Origin: Chthoniobacterales bacterium
GTDB lineage: Bacteria; Verrucomicrobiota; Verrucomicrobiia; Chthoniobacterales; DASVRZ01
Length of the DNA: 64,000 nt
Reading direction: 5' to 3'
Assembly: GCA_039930045.1 (NCBI GenBank)
Contig: JBDSQB010000008.1
Location: 1 to 64,000, forward strand
Shown: positions 8,811-17,177 of the stretch, piece after piece
How positions within the stretch are numbered: the first letter of the stretch is position 1
How the letters are laid out: each line of letters opens with the position of its first letter
Program-made: the position numbers and the translations under genes
The notes under the pieces: model-generated
What the model saw: the letters and a program-made list of their open reading frames with translations, nothing else
The model's database searches: none
Told to the model about the DNA's origin: nothing

Positions 8811-8891
8811 AGGCCACAGAGTACGCCATCGAGGGAACGGGGAAATAAAGAATTTCTGGCGTTTTCGGTTTTCCTCCGGTTAATTCACCGC

Positions 8892-9542
8892 GTGCGTCCC
8901 CAGTTTCTCCTCCTAGCCATTCCCCTTCTCCTCAGCTCGTGTGCCGTGACGGAGTCGATGCAAAAGAAGCGCGCTGAGAAGGTGGAAAATGCCCAGATTC
9001 AGAGTTTGAAAGATGCGAATACGGCCCAGCACACGGCGTTTCGCGCGACGAAGACTTGGAAGAGCAAAATCTTTCGCGATGAGGCCGTTCTCGCCCTGGC
9101 CAAGAAAGAAAACATGCGCGTGCAGATCGTCCTTGGTGAGCAGCGCGGCTATCTCTTTGTGAAGGATCTCATCGCCTACGACTTCCCGGTTTCGACGGGA
9201 CGCAAGGGGCATCTGACTCCGACGGGCGACTTCAAAATCATCGCCAAGGAACTCACCCACCACTCGAACTTGTATGGAAAAGTGGTGGATGCCGACGGCA
9301 ATGTGACCAATGAAAATGCCGACATGGGCAAGATCAAGATTGAGGCCGGCGACATTTTCCAAGGTGCGCCGATGCCGTTTTTCATGCGGCTGACGAACGA
9401 TGGCGTGGGGATGCACATTGGGCAGTTGCCCGGTTACGCCGCGTCGCACGGCTGCATCCGGCTGCCGAGACTGGTCGCGCCGAAGCTCTACGAGATGGCT
9501 CCGATGGGAACGCCGGTGAGCGTGACGGACAAACGGTCGTAG
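8892..9542 (+). CDS. L,D-transpeptidase (YkuD/ErfK family) lipoprotein
   Basis: A GTG start is chosen because the frame then opens with a lipoprotein signal, VRPQFLLLAIPLLLSSC, with lipobox LSSC and acylated Cys17. The YkuD domain fills residues ~65-216 and ends in GMHIGQ...SHGCIRLPR, where the Cys of SHGCIR is the catalytic nucleophile and the upstream His its partner. Expected role: formation of 3-3 peptidoglycan cross-links or attachment of proteins to peptidoglycan, in the periplasm and anchored to a membrane. The same frame is open upstream, overlapping the pepF antisense strand, but that part is not coding. Length is 216 residues, normal for small members. Confidence 0.88.
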   Translation: MRPQFLLLAIPLLLSSCAVTESMQKKRAEKVENAQIQSLKDANTAQHTAFRATKTWKSKIFRDEAVLALAKKENMRVQIVLGEQRGYLFVKDLIAYDFPVSTGRKGHLTPTGDFKIIAKELTHHSNLYGKVVDADGNVTNENADMGKIKIEAGDIFQGAPMPFFMRLTNDGVGMHIGQLPGYAASHGCIRLPRLVAPKLYEMAPMGTPVSVTDKRS

Positions 9543-9573
9543 CTCTCGGGCAGCATCCACATATCTCTGAGCC

Positions 9574-9602
9574 TCAGGGACTTCCCTGACGTAGATTTTT
9601 TA
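9574..9602 (+). terminator. Possible weak terminator after the L,D-transpeptidase gene
   Basis: TCAGGG (9574-9579) pairs with CCCTGA (9584-9589) around a four-base loop, followed after five bases by a T-rich run at 9595-9602. The stem is short and the spacer reduces its strength; position just past the stop favours a real role. Confidence 0.35.
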
Positions 9603-9646
9603 AAGAGGCTGGCTCCGTGGCCTGAGATTAGCTACTCACTCATGGC

Positions 9647-10600
9647 ATGTGCATTCAGCTTTTCCCCCGCCAGTGGCCAGTCGCCGCAGGGCTTTTCCTA
9701 TGTGTGAGCGGCAGTCTTTGCGCCCAGGAATTGGTGCGTCCTCAGTTTGAGACGGCCCAGCAGACGACCAATCTCGCCCCGGTCCAAGTTTCCAAGAAAC
9801 AGGAAACTGTCTCCGCCATGGACCAGGCGGTGCTCTCGAACAACACGGGCGATCTCGGCGAGCAATGGATCTATCAGTCGAAGGAAACGCCCAAGTCCTT
9901 CACCGCCGTCGCCGAGGTTTCAGCCTGGCACACGTCGAACGTCGCTTTGACCTCGCGCAATGCTCTCGATGACAACTACTTCGTCGGCCAGCTCGCCGTC
10001 ACCTGGCAGCATCCGCTGGCCAAGTCGGTCGTCTTCGACATCAGCCTGCAGCAGGCGTTCTTTCGCTATAATGAGTATTCCCAACTCAATTTTGATAGTC
10101 TGAACGCCGGTTTCGGCCTCACCGGCCAGACGACGTTCCTCGGCGGCACCTCGTGGTATGCCCGCTACAATTTCAACCGGCTGACCGCGGAAAACTACGG
10201 CAGCGAACTTTACACGAGCCATTCGCTGCTCGTCGGCGGCCAGAAAGTCTTCCAGCTTTCGCGGGCCGACTCGCTCTTTCTCGGGGGGTCGGCGCAGGTG
10301 AATTTCGCTGATCCGGCGGAATTGGAGCGCCGCGAGTATGCGCTTTATGGCGGCTACGCGCTGGCCGTCACGCGCTCCATTTCCTGCGACGCGATTTATC
10401 GGGCGGCGATCTACGATTACAATCAGACCGACCGCACCGATCTGAACCAGACGCTCTCGATCGGCGTGCACTGGCATCCGCTCGAAGTTCTCACCATCTC
10501 CGGCTCGGTCTCCGGCGCGCTCAATCGCTCGGACAAGGCCGTCTTCGATTACGATCTCCTCACCGCTGGCGCGACTCTCTCGGTCAATTACCAGTTTTAA
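9647..10600 (+). CDS. Outer-membrane beta-barrel protein
   Basis: A 317-residue protein with a signal peptide (hydrophobic core AAGLFLCVSGSLCAQ, predicted cleavage after CAQ). The mature part alternates aromatic/hydrophobic and polar residues in strand-length blocks (SWYARYNFNRLT, YALYGGYALAV) and ends in ...LSVNYQF, with the terminal Phe that is the BAM recognition signal of outer-membrane barrels. No porin, TonB or transport motif is seen, so the cargo is unknown. The stop lies 4 bases before the FecR-domain gene, so the two are almost certainly co-transcribed. Together with the FecR protein it could be an export or anchoring partner, which is inference from adjacency. Confidence 0.8.
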   Translation: MCIQLFPRQWPVAAGLFLCVSGSLCAQELVRPQFETAQQTTNLAPVQVSKKQETVSAMDQAVLSNNTGDLGEQWIYQSKETPKSFTAVAEVSAWHTSNVALTSRNALDDNYFVGQLAVTWQHPLAKSVVFDISLQQAFFRYNEYSQLNFDSLNAGFGLTGQTTFLGGTSWYARYNFNRLTAENYGSELYTSHSLLVGGQKVFQLSRADSLFLGGSAQVNFADPAELERREYALYGGYALAVTRSISCDAIYRAAIYDYNQTDRTDLNQTLSIGVHWHPLEVLTISGSVSGALNRSDKAVFDYDLLTAGATLSVNYQF

Positions 10601-10604
10601 GCTC

Positions 10605-13073
10605 ATGAAAAACCCCTCAGTTCTCACGGTTCTTCTCCTCGGTATTTCCTTGCCCGCCTTCAGCGCACCGCTGAGCGAGGCACGGATCAATCGCGTGCAG
10701 CACGATGTCAAAATCACCGAGGCCAGCGGCTCGGCCAAGGCCGCGAGTGAGGGCGAAATGGTCCACGGCACCCAGGGCATTCGCACCGGTGCGCAATCGG
10801 CGGCGGAGTTGCTTTTCCCCGATAACACTCTGGCCCGGCTCGGCTCGGACACGATGTTTACCTTCGAGACGGGCACGAGAAAGATGAATCTCGAGAACGG
10901 CACGCTGCTTTTCCAGATTCCCAAAGGCGTGGGCGGCGCGAGCATTCGCACGGGAGCGATCACGGCGGCGATCACCGGCACCACGGGTTTTATCGAGCGC
11001 GGGCCGACCCATTACAAACTGGTGCTCCTCGAGGGAACGATGCGCGTTTTCCTGAACGACCGGATGCGCGAGTCCATGCTCGTGAGCGGCGGTCAGATGC
11101 TGATCGGCCCAATCAAAAGCGGCTCGATCAAGGACTGGCAGACCGTCCCCATCGACACGGCGAAGCTGATGAACACCTCGAAGCTTCTCGACAAAAAGAA
11201 GTTTGCCCCGCTCTCTGGGGCGGCCAGCACGAAGATCGAGGAAGTCATCGAGCACCAGAGGACGCAGTTGCAAAAAGGCGGGCTGGCCGAGACGAACCTC
11301 GTGATCGACGGCTTCGGAACAACGCTGCTCGCGGTGCAAAACGCCGCCGAGGCGAAAGAGAAAAAGGGCAAGCTGGAGCAGTTTCAGCACGAGTCACATT
11401 CCAATCCAACTCCGACCCCCCGCCCGGCCGCGCTTCCGAATCCCGGTCCCTCCCCCACTCCGCGTCCGGCTGCGGTTGATGGCGATGAATTGGCCGATTA
11501 CCCCGGCGTGAACGACGGGGCGTTTGCGACTTCCACCTATCGCGGCGCGACGACGCACAACAAGCCGTTCACCCTCCAAATCTCCAAGGTGGACTCCCGC
11601 ACCATTTTCGATCTGCGCGGCAGCACGCCTATGATCAGCGGCAGTTCCTCGGGGAAAAAGGATGACAACAACGACAATGAAAATGATGGCGAACACAACC
11701 ATTCGTCCACCAGCGGCACGATCTACGGCGGCTGGGCGGCGGACGGTCCGGCCTCCTCATTTCTCTTTAAATCGACCAGCAACTTCGATGTCCAGACGTC
11801 GTTCGACGGGAAGTTTGGCTCGAACTACGACTTTGATTTCCCGCGTTCCGGCGTGGCGGTTTTCTCCTTTAAGAAACTGGAAATCAATGGCACTCCCCAC
11901 GTTTACGGTCTGAGCACGGCGCGCAATATCGCCCTCGTCAGCGCCGATGGAATCAAACTCGGCAAGGACTCCCTCTCGCTCAACGATTTCGCCAGCCTGA
12001 CTCTGGCCGCGACCAAGGGCGACATTCGTCTGGACAAGGATGGCGATGTTTCCAGCACCGCGTCGGCGTTCCATTTCCTGCACCTCTACAACCGCTCCGG
12101 CAAAGTGAAACTCGAGGGAACGATCAGCCTGCCGCAGGCGAATCTCTTCATCGATGCGGCGCGCGACATCGATATCACGGGTGACAGTCATTTGGTTTTC
12201 AATCGCGGCGCTTTCAATGCCTGGGGCGACATCACGCTCGACGCTCCGGTGGAGGCCGACTATTTCCAGCTCGACGCGGGCGGCGATCTTTCGCTGAACG
12301 GCGTCCTGCAAACGCACGAGCTTTTTGCCCTGGCCGACGGTCAGCTCAATGTCCAGCAGCCGATCTCCGCGACTCCAAAAGCGTCGCAGACGACCGGCGG
12401 CGTGGTCAGTCTGGAAGCGGCGGACACGGTGACGGTTTCGTCTACGGTCAACGCCACGAGCGCGCCTGATCCGACCGTCACCGGGGCTGGTTCGCGGATC
12501 AAGCTGGTCGGGAAACGTCTCACCGGCACCGCCATTTCCATCAGCAGCACCGGCCAGCTTAATGCCTTGCTCGACACGCTGGCGACGGGCCCCGGCGGAA
12601 AAGTGACCCTCGAATCTCGTGGCGGCGCGATCGTGGTCAACGGCACCATCACCGCACCCAAAGGCACGGTCGATATTCAAAACTCCGGGACGAATGGCGT
12701 CATCACTTTCAATGGCGCAACCATCGCGGCGGACGTCGTAAAAGTCGGCGCGATGGGCAACAACGGCACGCTGAACATCGGTGGCGGCAGCATTGCGGCG
12801 GATACGTTGCTCAAGCTCTACGCCGGCGGCAGCAACGGCACGGTCCACTTTCAGGACAATGTGACTCTCAATGGCAACAGCACGAAAATCATCGCTGCGA
12901 ACACCGTCCAGATCGACAACTCGAAAGTGGTCACGGTGAATGGACTCACACCCGCCCAAGTTTACACGAACAACGCCCACTACACCGGCAGCGGCGGTGA
13001 TAGCACCACGACTGGAACCTTCGGCGGTCAGGGCGCCACGACTCAGGCGCACTCGGCCCGGCCTTCCTTCTAA
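10605..13073 (+). CDS. FecR-domain protein with adhesin-like beta-helical C-terminus
   Basis: An 822-residue secreted protein. A signal peptide (MKNPSVLTVLLLGISLPAFS) precedes a FecR domain at ~30-155 (TGAQSAAELLFPDNTLARLG, then GTLLFQIPKGVGGASIRTG and ITGTTGF). A coiled region around 210-265 and a Pro/Thr-rich linker at ~268-290 lead to a very acidic patch (KKDDNNDNENDGEHNH). From ~430 to 800 the sequence repeats Gly/Asn/Asp-rich strands such as ITLDAPVEADYFQLDAGGDLSLNG and GGKVTLESRGGAIVVNG, as in filamentous-haemagglutinin-type beta-helices. There is no membrane segment for the usual sigma-regulator topology, so this is more likely a surface or periplasmic structural protein than an anti-sigma factor. 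It is 4 bases after the barrel gene and 3 bases before the kinase gene. Confidence 0.82.
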   Translation: MKNPSVLTVLLLGISLPAFSAPLSEARINRVQHDVKITEASGSAKAASEGEMVHGTQGIRTGAQSAAELLFPDNTLARLGSDTMFTFETGTRKMNLENGTLLFQIPKGVGGASIRTGAITAAITGTTGFIERGPTHYKLVLLEGTMRVFLNDRMRESMLVSGGQMLIGPIKSGSIKDWQTVPIDTAKLMNTSKLLDKKKFAPLSGAASTKIEEVIEHQRTQLQKGGLAETNLVIDGFGTTLLAVQNAAEAKEKKGKLEQFQHESHSNPTPTPRPAALPNPGPSPTPRPAAVDGDELADYPGVNDGAFATSTYRGATTHNKPFTLQISKVDSRTIFDLRGSTPMISGSSSGKKDDNNDNENDGEHNHSSTSGTIYGGWAADGPASSFLFKSTSNFDVQTSFDGKFGSNYDFDFPRSGVAVFSFKKLEINGTPHVYGLSTARNIALVSADGIKLGKDSLSLNDFASLTLAATKGDIRLDKDGDVSSTASAFHFLHLYNRSGKVKLEGTISLPQANLFIDAARDIDITGDSHLVFNRGAFNAWGDITLDAPVEADYFQLDAGGDLSLNGVLQTHELFALADGQLNVQQPISATPKASQTTGGVVSLEAADTVTVSSTVNATSAPDPTVTGAGSRIKLVGKRLTGTAISISSTGQLNALLDTLATGPGGKVTLESRGGAIVVNGTITAPKGTVDIQNSGTNGVITFNGATIAADVVKVGAMGNNGTLNIGGGSIAADTLLKLYAGGSNGTVHFQDNVTLNGNSTKIIAANTVQIDNSKVVTVNGLTPAQVYTNNAHYTGSGGDSTTTGTFGGQGATTQAHSARPSF

Positions 13074-13076
13074 CCT

Positions 13077-14252
13077 ATGCAACGACTCGCCAACACAGGC
13101 ATCATTTCATTCCCTGGTACGGCAACGAACGAGCCGCAGCACGTGAGCTTGGGCGAGTTGCGGGCTAATCGCCTGCTCTCGCGCGTGCCCGGCTCCGTCC
13201 TCGCCGAAATCGCCTCGCGCATCCCGCGGGTCACGGTCCCGGCGGAGAACATTATTTTCCAGGAGGACGATCACGGCGACTGCGCCTACCTCATTCTTCA
13301 GGGAACGGTCCGCATCTCCAAACGCGGGCGCGGCGGCCAGCAGGAGACGCTGACCTATCTGCAACCGGGCGATTATTTCGGCGAAATGGCGTTGCTCGAT
13401 TCCAAGGTGCGTTCCGCCCAGGCCTGCGCCGCCGATGGCGCGGTGGTCGGGCTCGTGGACCATTCGACTTGGGACCTGCTCCTGCAACTCGCGCCGCAGC
13501 AGGTAATGAGTAATTTCGCCTGGTCGCTGAACGAGCGGCTGCGCAACAACAATCAAAAATACATCGAGGAAATGGTGCGCACCGAGCGGCTTAGCCTTCT
13601 CGGGCAAACGCTTGGCTCGGTCGTCCACGATCTGCGCAGCCCGATCACCTGCATCCTGGGTGCGATGGAAATGTTGCAAATGCGCAACACCGATCCCGAG
13701 GCGGGCTGCTTCTTTGAAATGATCGGCCAAGCCGTCGAGCGAATGCAGGCGATGACCGAGGAAATCATGGATTTTTCCCGCGGCGTGACGCGTTTGAATG
13801 TGACTCGACTGCCCCTCAGCCGGCTGGTGACGGAGATTGCCAAAGAGGAGGCGCATCTCTTTTCGTCGCCGAATGTGAAACTCGTGACCGAGCTGGAGCA
13901 GGACGGCTCGATCGAGATCGACCGGGCGCGCATCCAGCGGGTGATTGTGAATTTATTGAAGAACGCCCGCGAGGCGATCAAGGCCAGCGGCACGGTCACG
14001 ATCACGGCGACGCGGAACGACGGTTACGCAGTGATCTCGGTGCGCGACACTGGTTGCGGGATCGAGCAGCAAAGATTGGCGTCGATCTTCGAGCCCTTTG
14101 TCACTCATGGAAAAGCGAACGGAACCGGGCTCGGCCTGGCGATTGCGAAGTCGGTGGTCGAGGCGCACAACGGCCGCATGATCGTCACCAGTGAAGTGGG
14201 AGTCGGATCTGTTTTTGAGGTTCAACTGCCGCTCTGCCTCGGGAGCAAGTAA
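13077..14252 (+). CDS. Histidine kinase with N-terminal cyclic-nucleotide-binding domain
   Basis: A 391-residue soluble protein. Residues ~30-145 are a cNMP-binding domain with the phosphate-binding cassette FGEMALLDSKVRSA (101-114), including the Arg112-Ser-Ala expected for cAMP binding. A helix (150-175) leads to the HisKA segment with the phospho-acceptor His184 in VVHDLRSPI, then a GHKL ATPase (N box VNLLKNAREAI, G boxes DTGCGI and NGTGLGLAI). No membrane segment and no receiver domain are present, and no response regulator is adjacent. It follows the FecR gene by 3 bases and converges on a CHASE2 adenylate cyclase. The simplest reading is a cAMP-gated kinase; its partner regulator is unknown. 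Confidence 0.88.
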   Translation: MQRLANTGIISFPGTATNEPQHVSLGELRANRLLSRVPGSVLAEIASRIPRVTVPAENIIFQEDDHGDCAYLILQGTVRISKRGRGGQQETLTYLQPGDYFGEMALLDSKVRSAQACAADGAVVGLVDHSTWDLLLQLAPQQVMSNFAWSLNERLRNNNQKYIEEMVRTERLSLLGQTLGSVVHDLRSPITCILGAMEMLQMRNTDPEAGCFFEMIGQAVERMQAMTEEIMDFSRGVTRLNVTRLPLSRLVTEIAKEEAHLFSSPNVKLVTELEQDGSIEIDRARIQRVIVNLLKNAREAIKASGTVTITATRNDGYAVISVRDTGCGIEQQRLASIFEPFVTHGKANGTGLGLAIAKSVVEAHNGRMIVTSEVGVGSVFEVQLPLCLGSK

Positions 14253-14257
14253 GTCCC

Positions 14258-14364
14258 CCGGGAGCGCACGCGTCTCGCGTGTTCCAGCGGGCGTCCCGCC
14301 CGGTGGCTTTACCATCTTCCCGGCGAGACGCCGGCAAGTGCACGCGAGACGCGTGCGCTCCCGG
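14258..14364. repeat. 107-bp element with perfect 24-bp terminal inverted repeats
   Basis: The arm 14258-14281 (beginning CCGGGAGCGCACGCGTCTCG) is the exact reverse complement of 14341-14364. The 59-base centre holds smaller G/C palindromes. The element fills the gap between the convergent kinase and cyclase genes, where it could act as a bidirectional transcription block although it has no T tract. A second, one-armed copy lies at 29071-29125, so this is a dispersed family rather than a local hairpin. Confidence 0.85.
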
Positions 14365-14369
14365 AAGAG

Positions 14370-16244
14370 TCACCTCGTCGCGACTGAGTGGACTTCGATC
14401 GCTTTCTCGAAGCCGCGGATCGTTTCCGTCGAGACCAATGGCAATGAAAATTCGCCCTCGACCAGCTTCGCCACGTCGCCGCTGATGAGGATTTCCTCCT
14501 GCCGCTCGCGGGTCAGCGACTGGAGCCGGGCCGCCAGATTGGCGGCGTCGCCGATGACGGTGAGATCCATTTTTCTCTCGGAACCGATGTTTCCAACGAC
14601 GCATTCGCCGTGGGCAATGCCGATGCCGAGCGCGAGTTGGGGTCGTCCCTGGGCGAGCCATTCGGCGTTCAAAGTTTTGAGCGACGATTGGATCGCCAAG
14701 GCCGCGCGAACGGCGTTCACCGCGTCCTCTTTCACGCCGTCGCTCCGCAGATTTCCCCAGACGGCCATCATGCCATCGCCCATGATTTTATCGAGCGTGC
14801 CGCCGTGATGGAAAACGTCCTCGATCACGCGGGCGTAATATTCGTTGAGCTGGGCCACGAGTTCCTGAGCGTTCAGCATATTGACCATCGCCGTGAAATT
14901 CCGCAGGTCGGCAAAGAGCACGGTGACTTCTTTGCGAACGCCGACGAGCGACGTGAGGTAACTCTGCGGGCTATCCAGAATTTCCTTGGCGACATGACCC
15001 GAGACGTAGCGTTCCAGCGTGGCCCGAACCCGCTGCCGCTCGAAACGTTCGCGGGAAAGGTCGAACAAAATGCCGCCGAAGACGGTGAGCGACAGCACGA
15101 CGATGGGCGCGGCCAGCGGGACGAGGAACCCGGCGTTATTAAACAGCCACTGCGCGACCATCCAGTAAACGATCACGAGCAGGAGAAACGCGCCGAAGCG
15201 AATACCCGACGTGCCGGACAGGCCGTTCAGCAACGCCCCGATGGCGGCCGCGAGGGCGATAATTCCCGCCGCGAGCCACGGGCCCGGCAGATGGATAAAT
15301 TCCCCTGCCCGCGCCGCCGCCAGCGCGTGGAGATGGACCTCTGGACCCGACATCAGACCGCGCGTGCCGAAGATGGAGGTGAACGGAGTTGGATGCTCAT
15401 CATGGCTCCAATGGCCCTCGGGGCCGACGACGACGATCTTGTTTTTGAAGAAGGCGCCGTCCTGAAAATTGCTGTGCCAGAAGCTCGGCAGGAAGACCTG
15501 ATAGACGGAAAAATGCGGATACGTCCCCGGCTCTCCGCTGAAACGAAACGGCGTGCTGCCTGTGTCGGGAAGCTTCAGTTTGGGGTCGGTCAGGTGCAGA
15601 ATGCTGGCCGCGAGCGAGTTAAAGACGATCGTGCCGTCGGTGCGTTTGCGACCCACGAAATCCTCGGGAGCGGCGCGAAAAATGGCCGAGCGCACGATGC
15701 CGTCGTCGTCGGGAACGAAGTTCGCAAAGCCGATCTGCGCGTCCTGTTTTCCCTGCGTGAGGAGGGTGTCGCTTGGCACGCTGAAACTCGGCACCGGCGT
15801 GTCCACCCCGGTGAAAGTGCCGCCGATAATGGCCTGATCGGAGTAACGCTGGAGTATGCTGGAAAAGTCCGCGTCGCCGCGGCCCGGTCCCGGAAACAAA
15901 AGATCGAAAGCGACGACTCGCGCGCCGGCTTTCATGAGTTTCTCCAGCAGCGCGGCATGAACCGAGCGCGGCCAGGGCCAGCCTTCCTGCATGAGTGCAA
16001 ACTCGGGAATGGTGTGGATCTCGTCGTCCAGCAGTCCGTCGAGCCGAATCGAGGCCTGGTCGATGGTGAGGAGAACGATGTCGGCGGCGACGGGTGTTTT
16101 GCGGCCAAAGACGGCGCGCAAGTCCTTGGTGTAATTCTCCAGGCGCAGCAGCGGGAGGAAGATGAAATTCATCAAGATCCCGGCCAGTCCGACCACGGCG
16201 GAGATGGCGAGAAGGAAGACGAATCGTTTCGGGGGACGCTGCAT
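14370..16244 (-). CDS. CHASE2-domain class III adenylate/guanylate cyclase
   Basis: A 624-residue membrane protein. One N-terminal helix (9-30) precedes a periplasmic CHASE2 sensor (~40-310, with EGWPWPRSVHAALLEKL and GARVVAFDLLF), three membrane helices (~323-395) and a catalytic domain (~435-624). The metal-binding Asp446 (LFADLRNF) and Asp490 (MGDGMMAVWG), substrate Lys487, and the DLTVIGDAANLAARL transition-state segment are all present, so it should be active; the Lys suggests ATP over GTP. I start at MQRPPKR: the frame extends upstream only because it reads through the tRNA gene. It converges on the cNMP-binding kinase across the inverted-repeat element. FecR with CHASE2-cyclase is a known genomic association, so the 9.6-16.2 kb genes may form one signalling unit. 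Confidence 0.9.
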   Translation of the reverse strand: MQRPPKRFVFLLAISAVVGLAGILMNFIFLPLLRLENYTKDLRAVFGRKTPVAADIVLLTIDQASIRLDGLLDDEIHTIPEFALMQEGWPWPRSVHAALLEKLMKAGARVVAFDLLFPGPGRGDADFSSILQRYSDQAIIGGTFTGVDTPVPSFSVPSDTLLTQGKQDAQIGFANFVPDDDGIVRSAIFRAAPEDFVGRKRTDGTIVFNSLAASILHLTDPKLKLPDTGSTPFRFSGEPGTYPHFSVYQVFLPSFWHSNFQDGAFFKNKIVVVGPEGHWSHDEHPTPFTSIFGTRGLMSGPEVHLHALAAARAGEFIHLPGPWLAAGIIALAAAIGALLNGLSGTSGIRFGAFLLLVIVYWMVAQWLFNNAGFLVPLAAPIVVLSLTVFGGILFDLSRERFERQRVRATLERYVSGHVAKEILDSPQSYLTSLVGVRKEVTVLFADLRNFTAMVNMLNAQELVAQLNEYYARVIEDVFHHGGTLDKIMGDGMMAVWGNLRSDGVKEDAVNAVRAALAIQSSLKTLNAEWLAQGRPQLALGIGIAHGECVVGNIGSERKMDLTVIGDAANLAARLQSLTRERQEEILISGDVAKLVEGEFSLPLVSTETIRGFEKAIEVHSVATR

Positions 16245-16315
16245 CCCTCGTTCAAAGCAGGAACCGCTCCTCGCCCGACTTTGATTGAGTGCCACCCAAA
16301 AAACACGGGTTTCTC

Positions 16316-16390
16316 TGGAGCCGACGACGGGATTCGAACCTGCGACCTGCTGTTTACGAAACAGCTGCTCTACCACTGAGCTACGTCGGC
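16316..16390 (-). tRNA. tRNA-Thr (anticodon CGT)
   Basis: On the minus strand a complete cloverleaf can be folded: acceptor stem GCCGACG/CGTCGGC, D arm AGCTCAGTGGTAGAGC, anticodon stem GCTGT/ACAGC around the loop TTCGTAA (anticodon CGT, reading ACG Thr codons), T arm GGTTCGAATCCC. The CCA end is encoded. It lies 71 bases upstream of the cyclase start on the same strand. Confidence 0.96.
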
Positions 16391-16464
16391 TTTAATTGGA
16401 GAGCCGGTTATTTCGCACAAATTGGCGACGGCGGCAAATTGATTCGCCAGTTGACGATTGAAAC

Positions 16465-17064
16465 CTAACTCGACTCAGGCTTGTCTTCGACTTCGGCCAG
16501 TTTTTCCTCGATCCGTCGGTCCGGGATGAACCAAAGAGCGGCGACTCCAATGTAGAGTGCGATGGAGATCCAGACGTTGAAGAAGGCGAAAATGAGGCCC
16601 GCGAAATAGAGAACCGGGGAGAGTTTTCCCTTCCAGTCGTGGCCCACGGCGTCGGCTAACAGCGAGTGGCGGCCCTGCTCGCGGATGATGAGCCGTTGCA
16701 GGATGTTGTAGGCGACGGCGGCCATGAGGAGGACGAAGCCATAGACGGAGACGGGGGTGGGAGCGAGGTGGTTTTCGCCCATCCAACCGGTGGAAAAGGG
16801 GAAAAGCGAGAGCCAGAAAAGGAGGTGGAGGTTGGCCCAAAGGATGGGCCCGGTGACTTTCTCGGTGGATTGGAAGAGGTGGTGGTGGTTGTTCCAGTAG
16901 ATGCCGACGTAGATGAAGCTGAGGAGGTAGCTCAGGAAGACGGGCAGAAGCGGCTCCAACTCGGGCAGCGTGGTGACGTGGGGAATTTTCAGTTCCAGCA
17001 CCATGATGGTGATGATGATGGCGAGAACGCCGTCGCTGAAGGCTTCGAGCCGGTGGCTGGTCAT
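16465..17064 (-). CDS. TMEM175-family (DUF1211) potassium channel-like membrane protein
   Basis: A 199-residue protein from the ATG of MTSHRLEAFSDGV. The RLEAFSDGV motif in the first helix is the signature of bacterial TMEM175 channels, in which this helix lines the pore; six hydrophobic segments follow (for example LAIIITIMVLEL, PVFLSYLLSFIYVGIYW, LYFAGLIFAFFNVWI), as expected for the single-repeat bacterial form that acts as a tetramer. The conserved NHHH in the first half is also typical. An ATG 12 codons upstream is in frame but less likely, since family members start shortly before RLEAF. It stands alone between the tRNA and the aspartate aminotransferase terminator. Confidence 0.87.
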   Translation of the reverse strand: MTSHRLEAFSDGVLAIIITIMVLELKIPHVTTLPELEPLLPVFLSYLLSFIYVGIYWNNHHHLFQSTEKVTGPILWANLHLLFWLSLFPFSTGWMGENHLAPTPVSVYGFVLLMAAVAYNILQRLIIREQGRHSLLADAVGHDWKGKLSPVLYFAGLIFAFFNVWISIALYIGVAALWFIPDRRIEEKLAEVEDKPESS

Positions 17065-17114
17065 GGGGGCGACGTTAGCCGCAGGGGAGTCGGGGCGCAA
17101 TCGTGGCCGGGCAC

Positions 17115-17140
17115 AAAAAAGCCAGTCTTCGCAGACTGGC
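17115..17140 (-). terminator. Rho-independent terminator after the aspartate aminotransferase gene
   Basis: Read on the minus strand, GCCAGTCT pairs with AGACTGGC around a GCGA loop and is followed by six T residues. It lies 37 bases past the aminotransferase stop at 17178. Confidence 0.88.
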
Positions 17141-17177
17141 TTGATTGCACTGAAACTCGACTGAAAGCGCTTTCGGC

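Noticed and set aside
11757-13082. Open frame of 441 codons on the minus strand
   Set aside because: Antisense to the FecR protein; no domain and an Arg/Asp/Val-rich composition.
16245-16376. N-terminal extension of the cyclase frame
   Set aside because: The extra 44 codons translate the tRNA-Thr sequence; the start at MQRPPKR is the first real one.
14610-16379. Open frame of 589 codons on the plus strand
   Set aside because: Antisense to the CHASE2 cyclase, which has all catalytic residues; the plus frame also crosses the tRNA gene.
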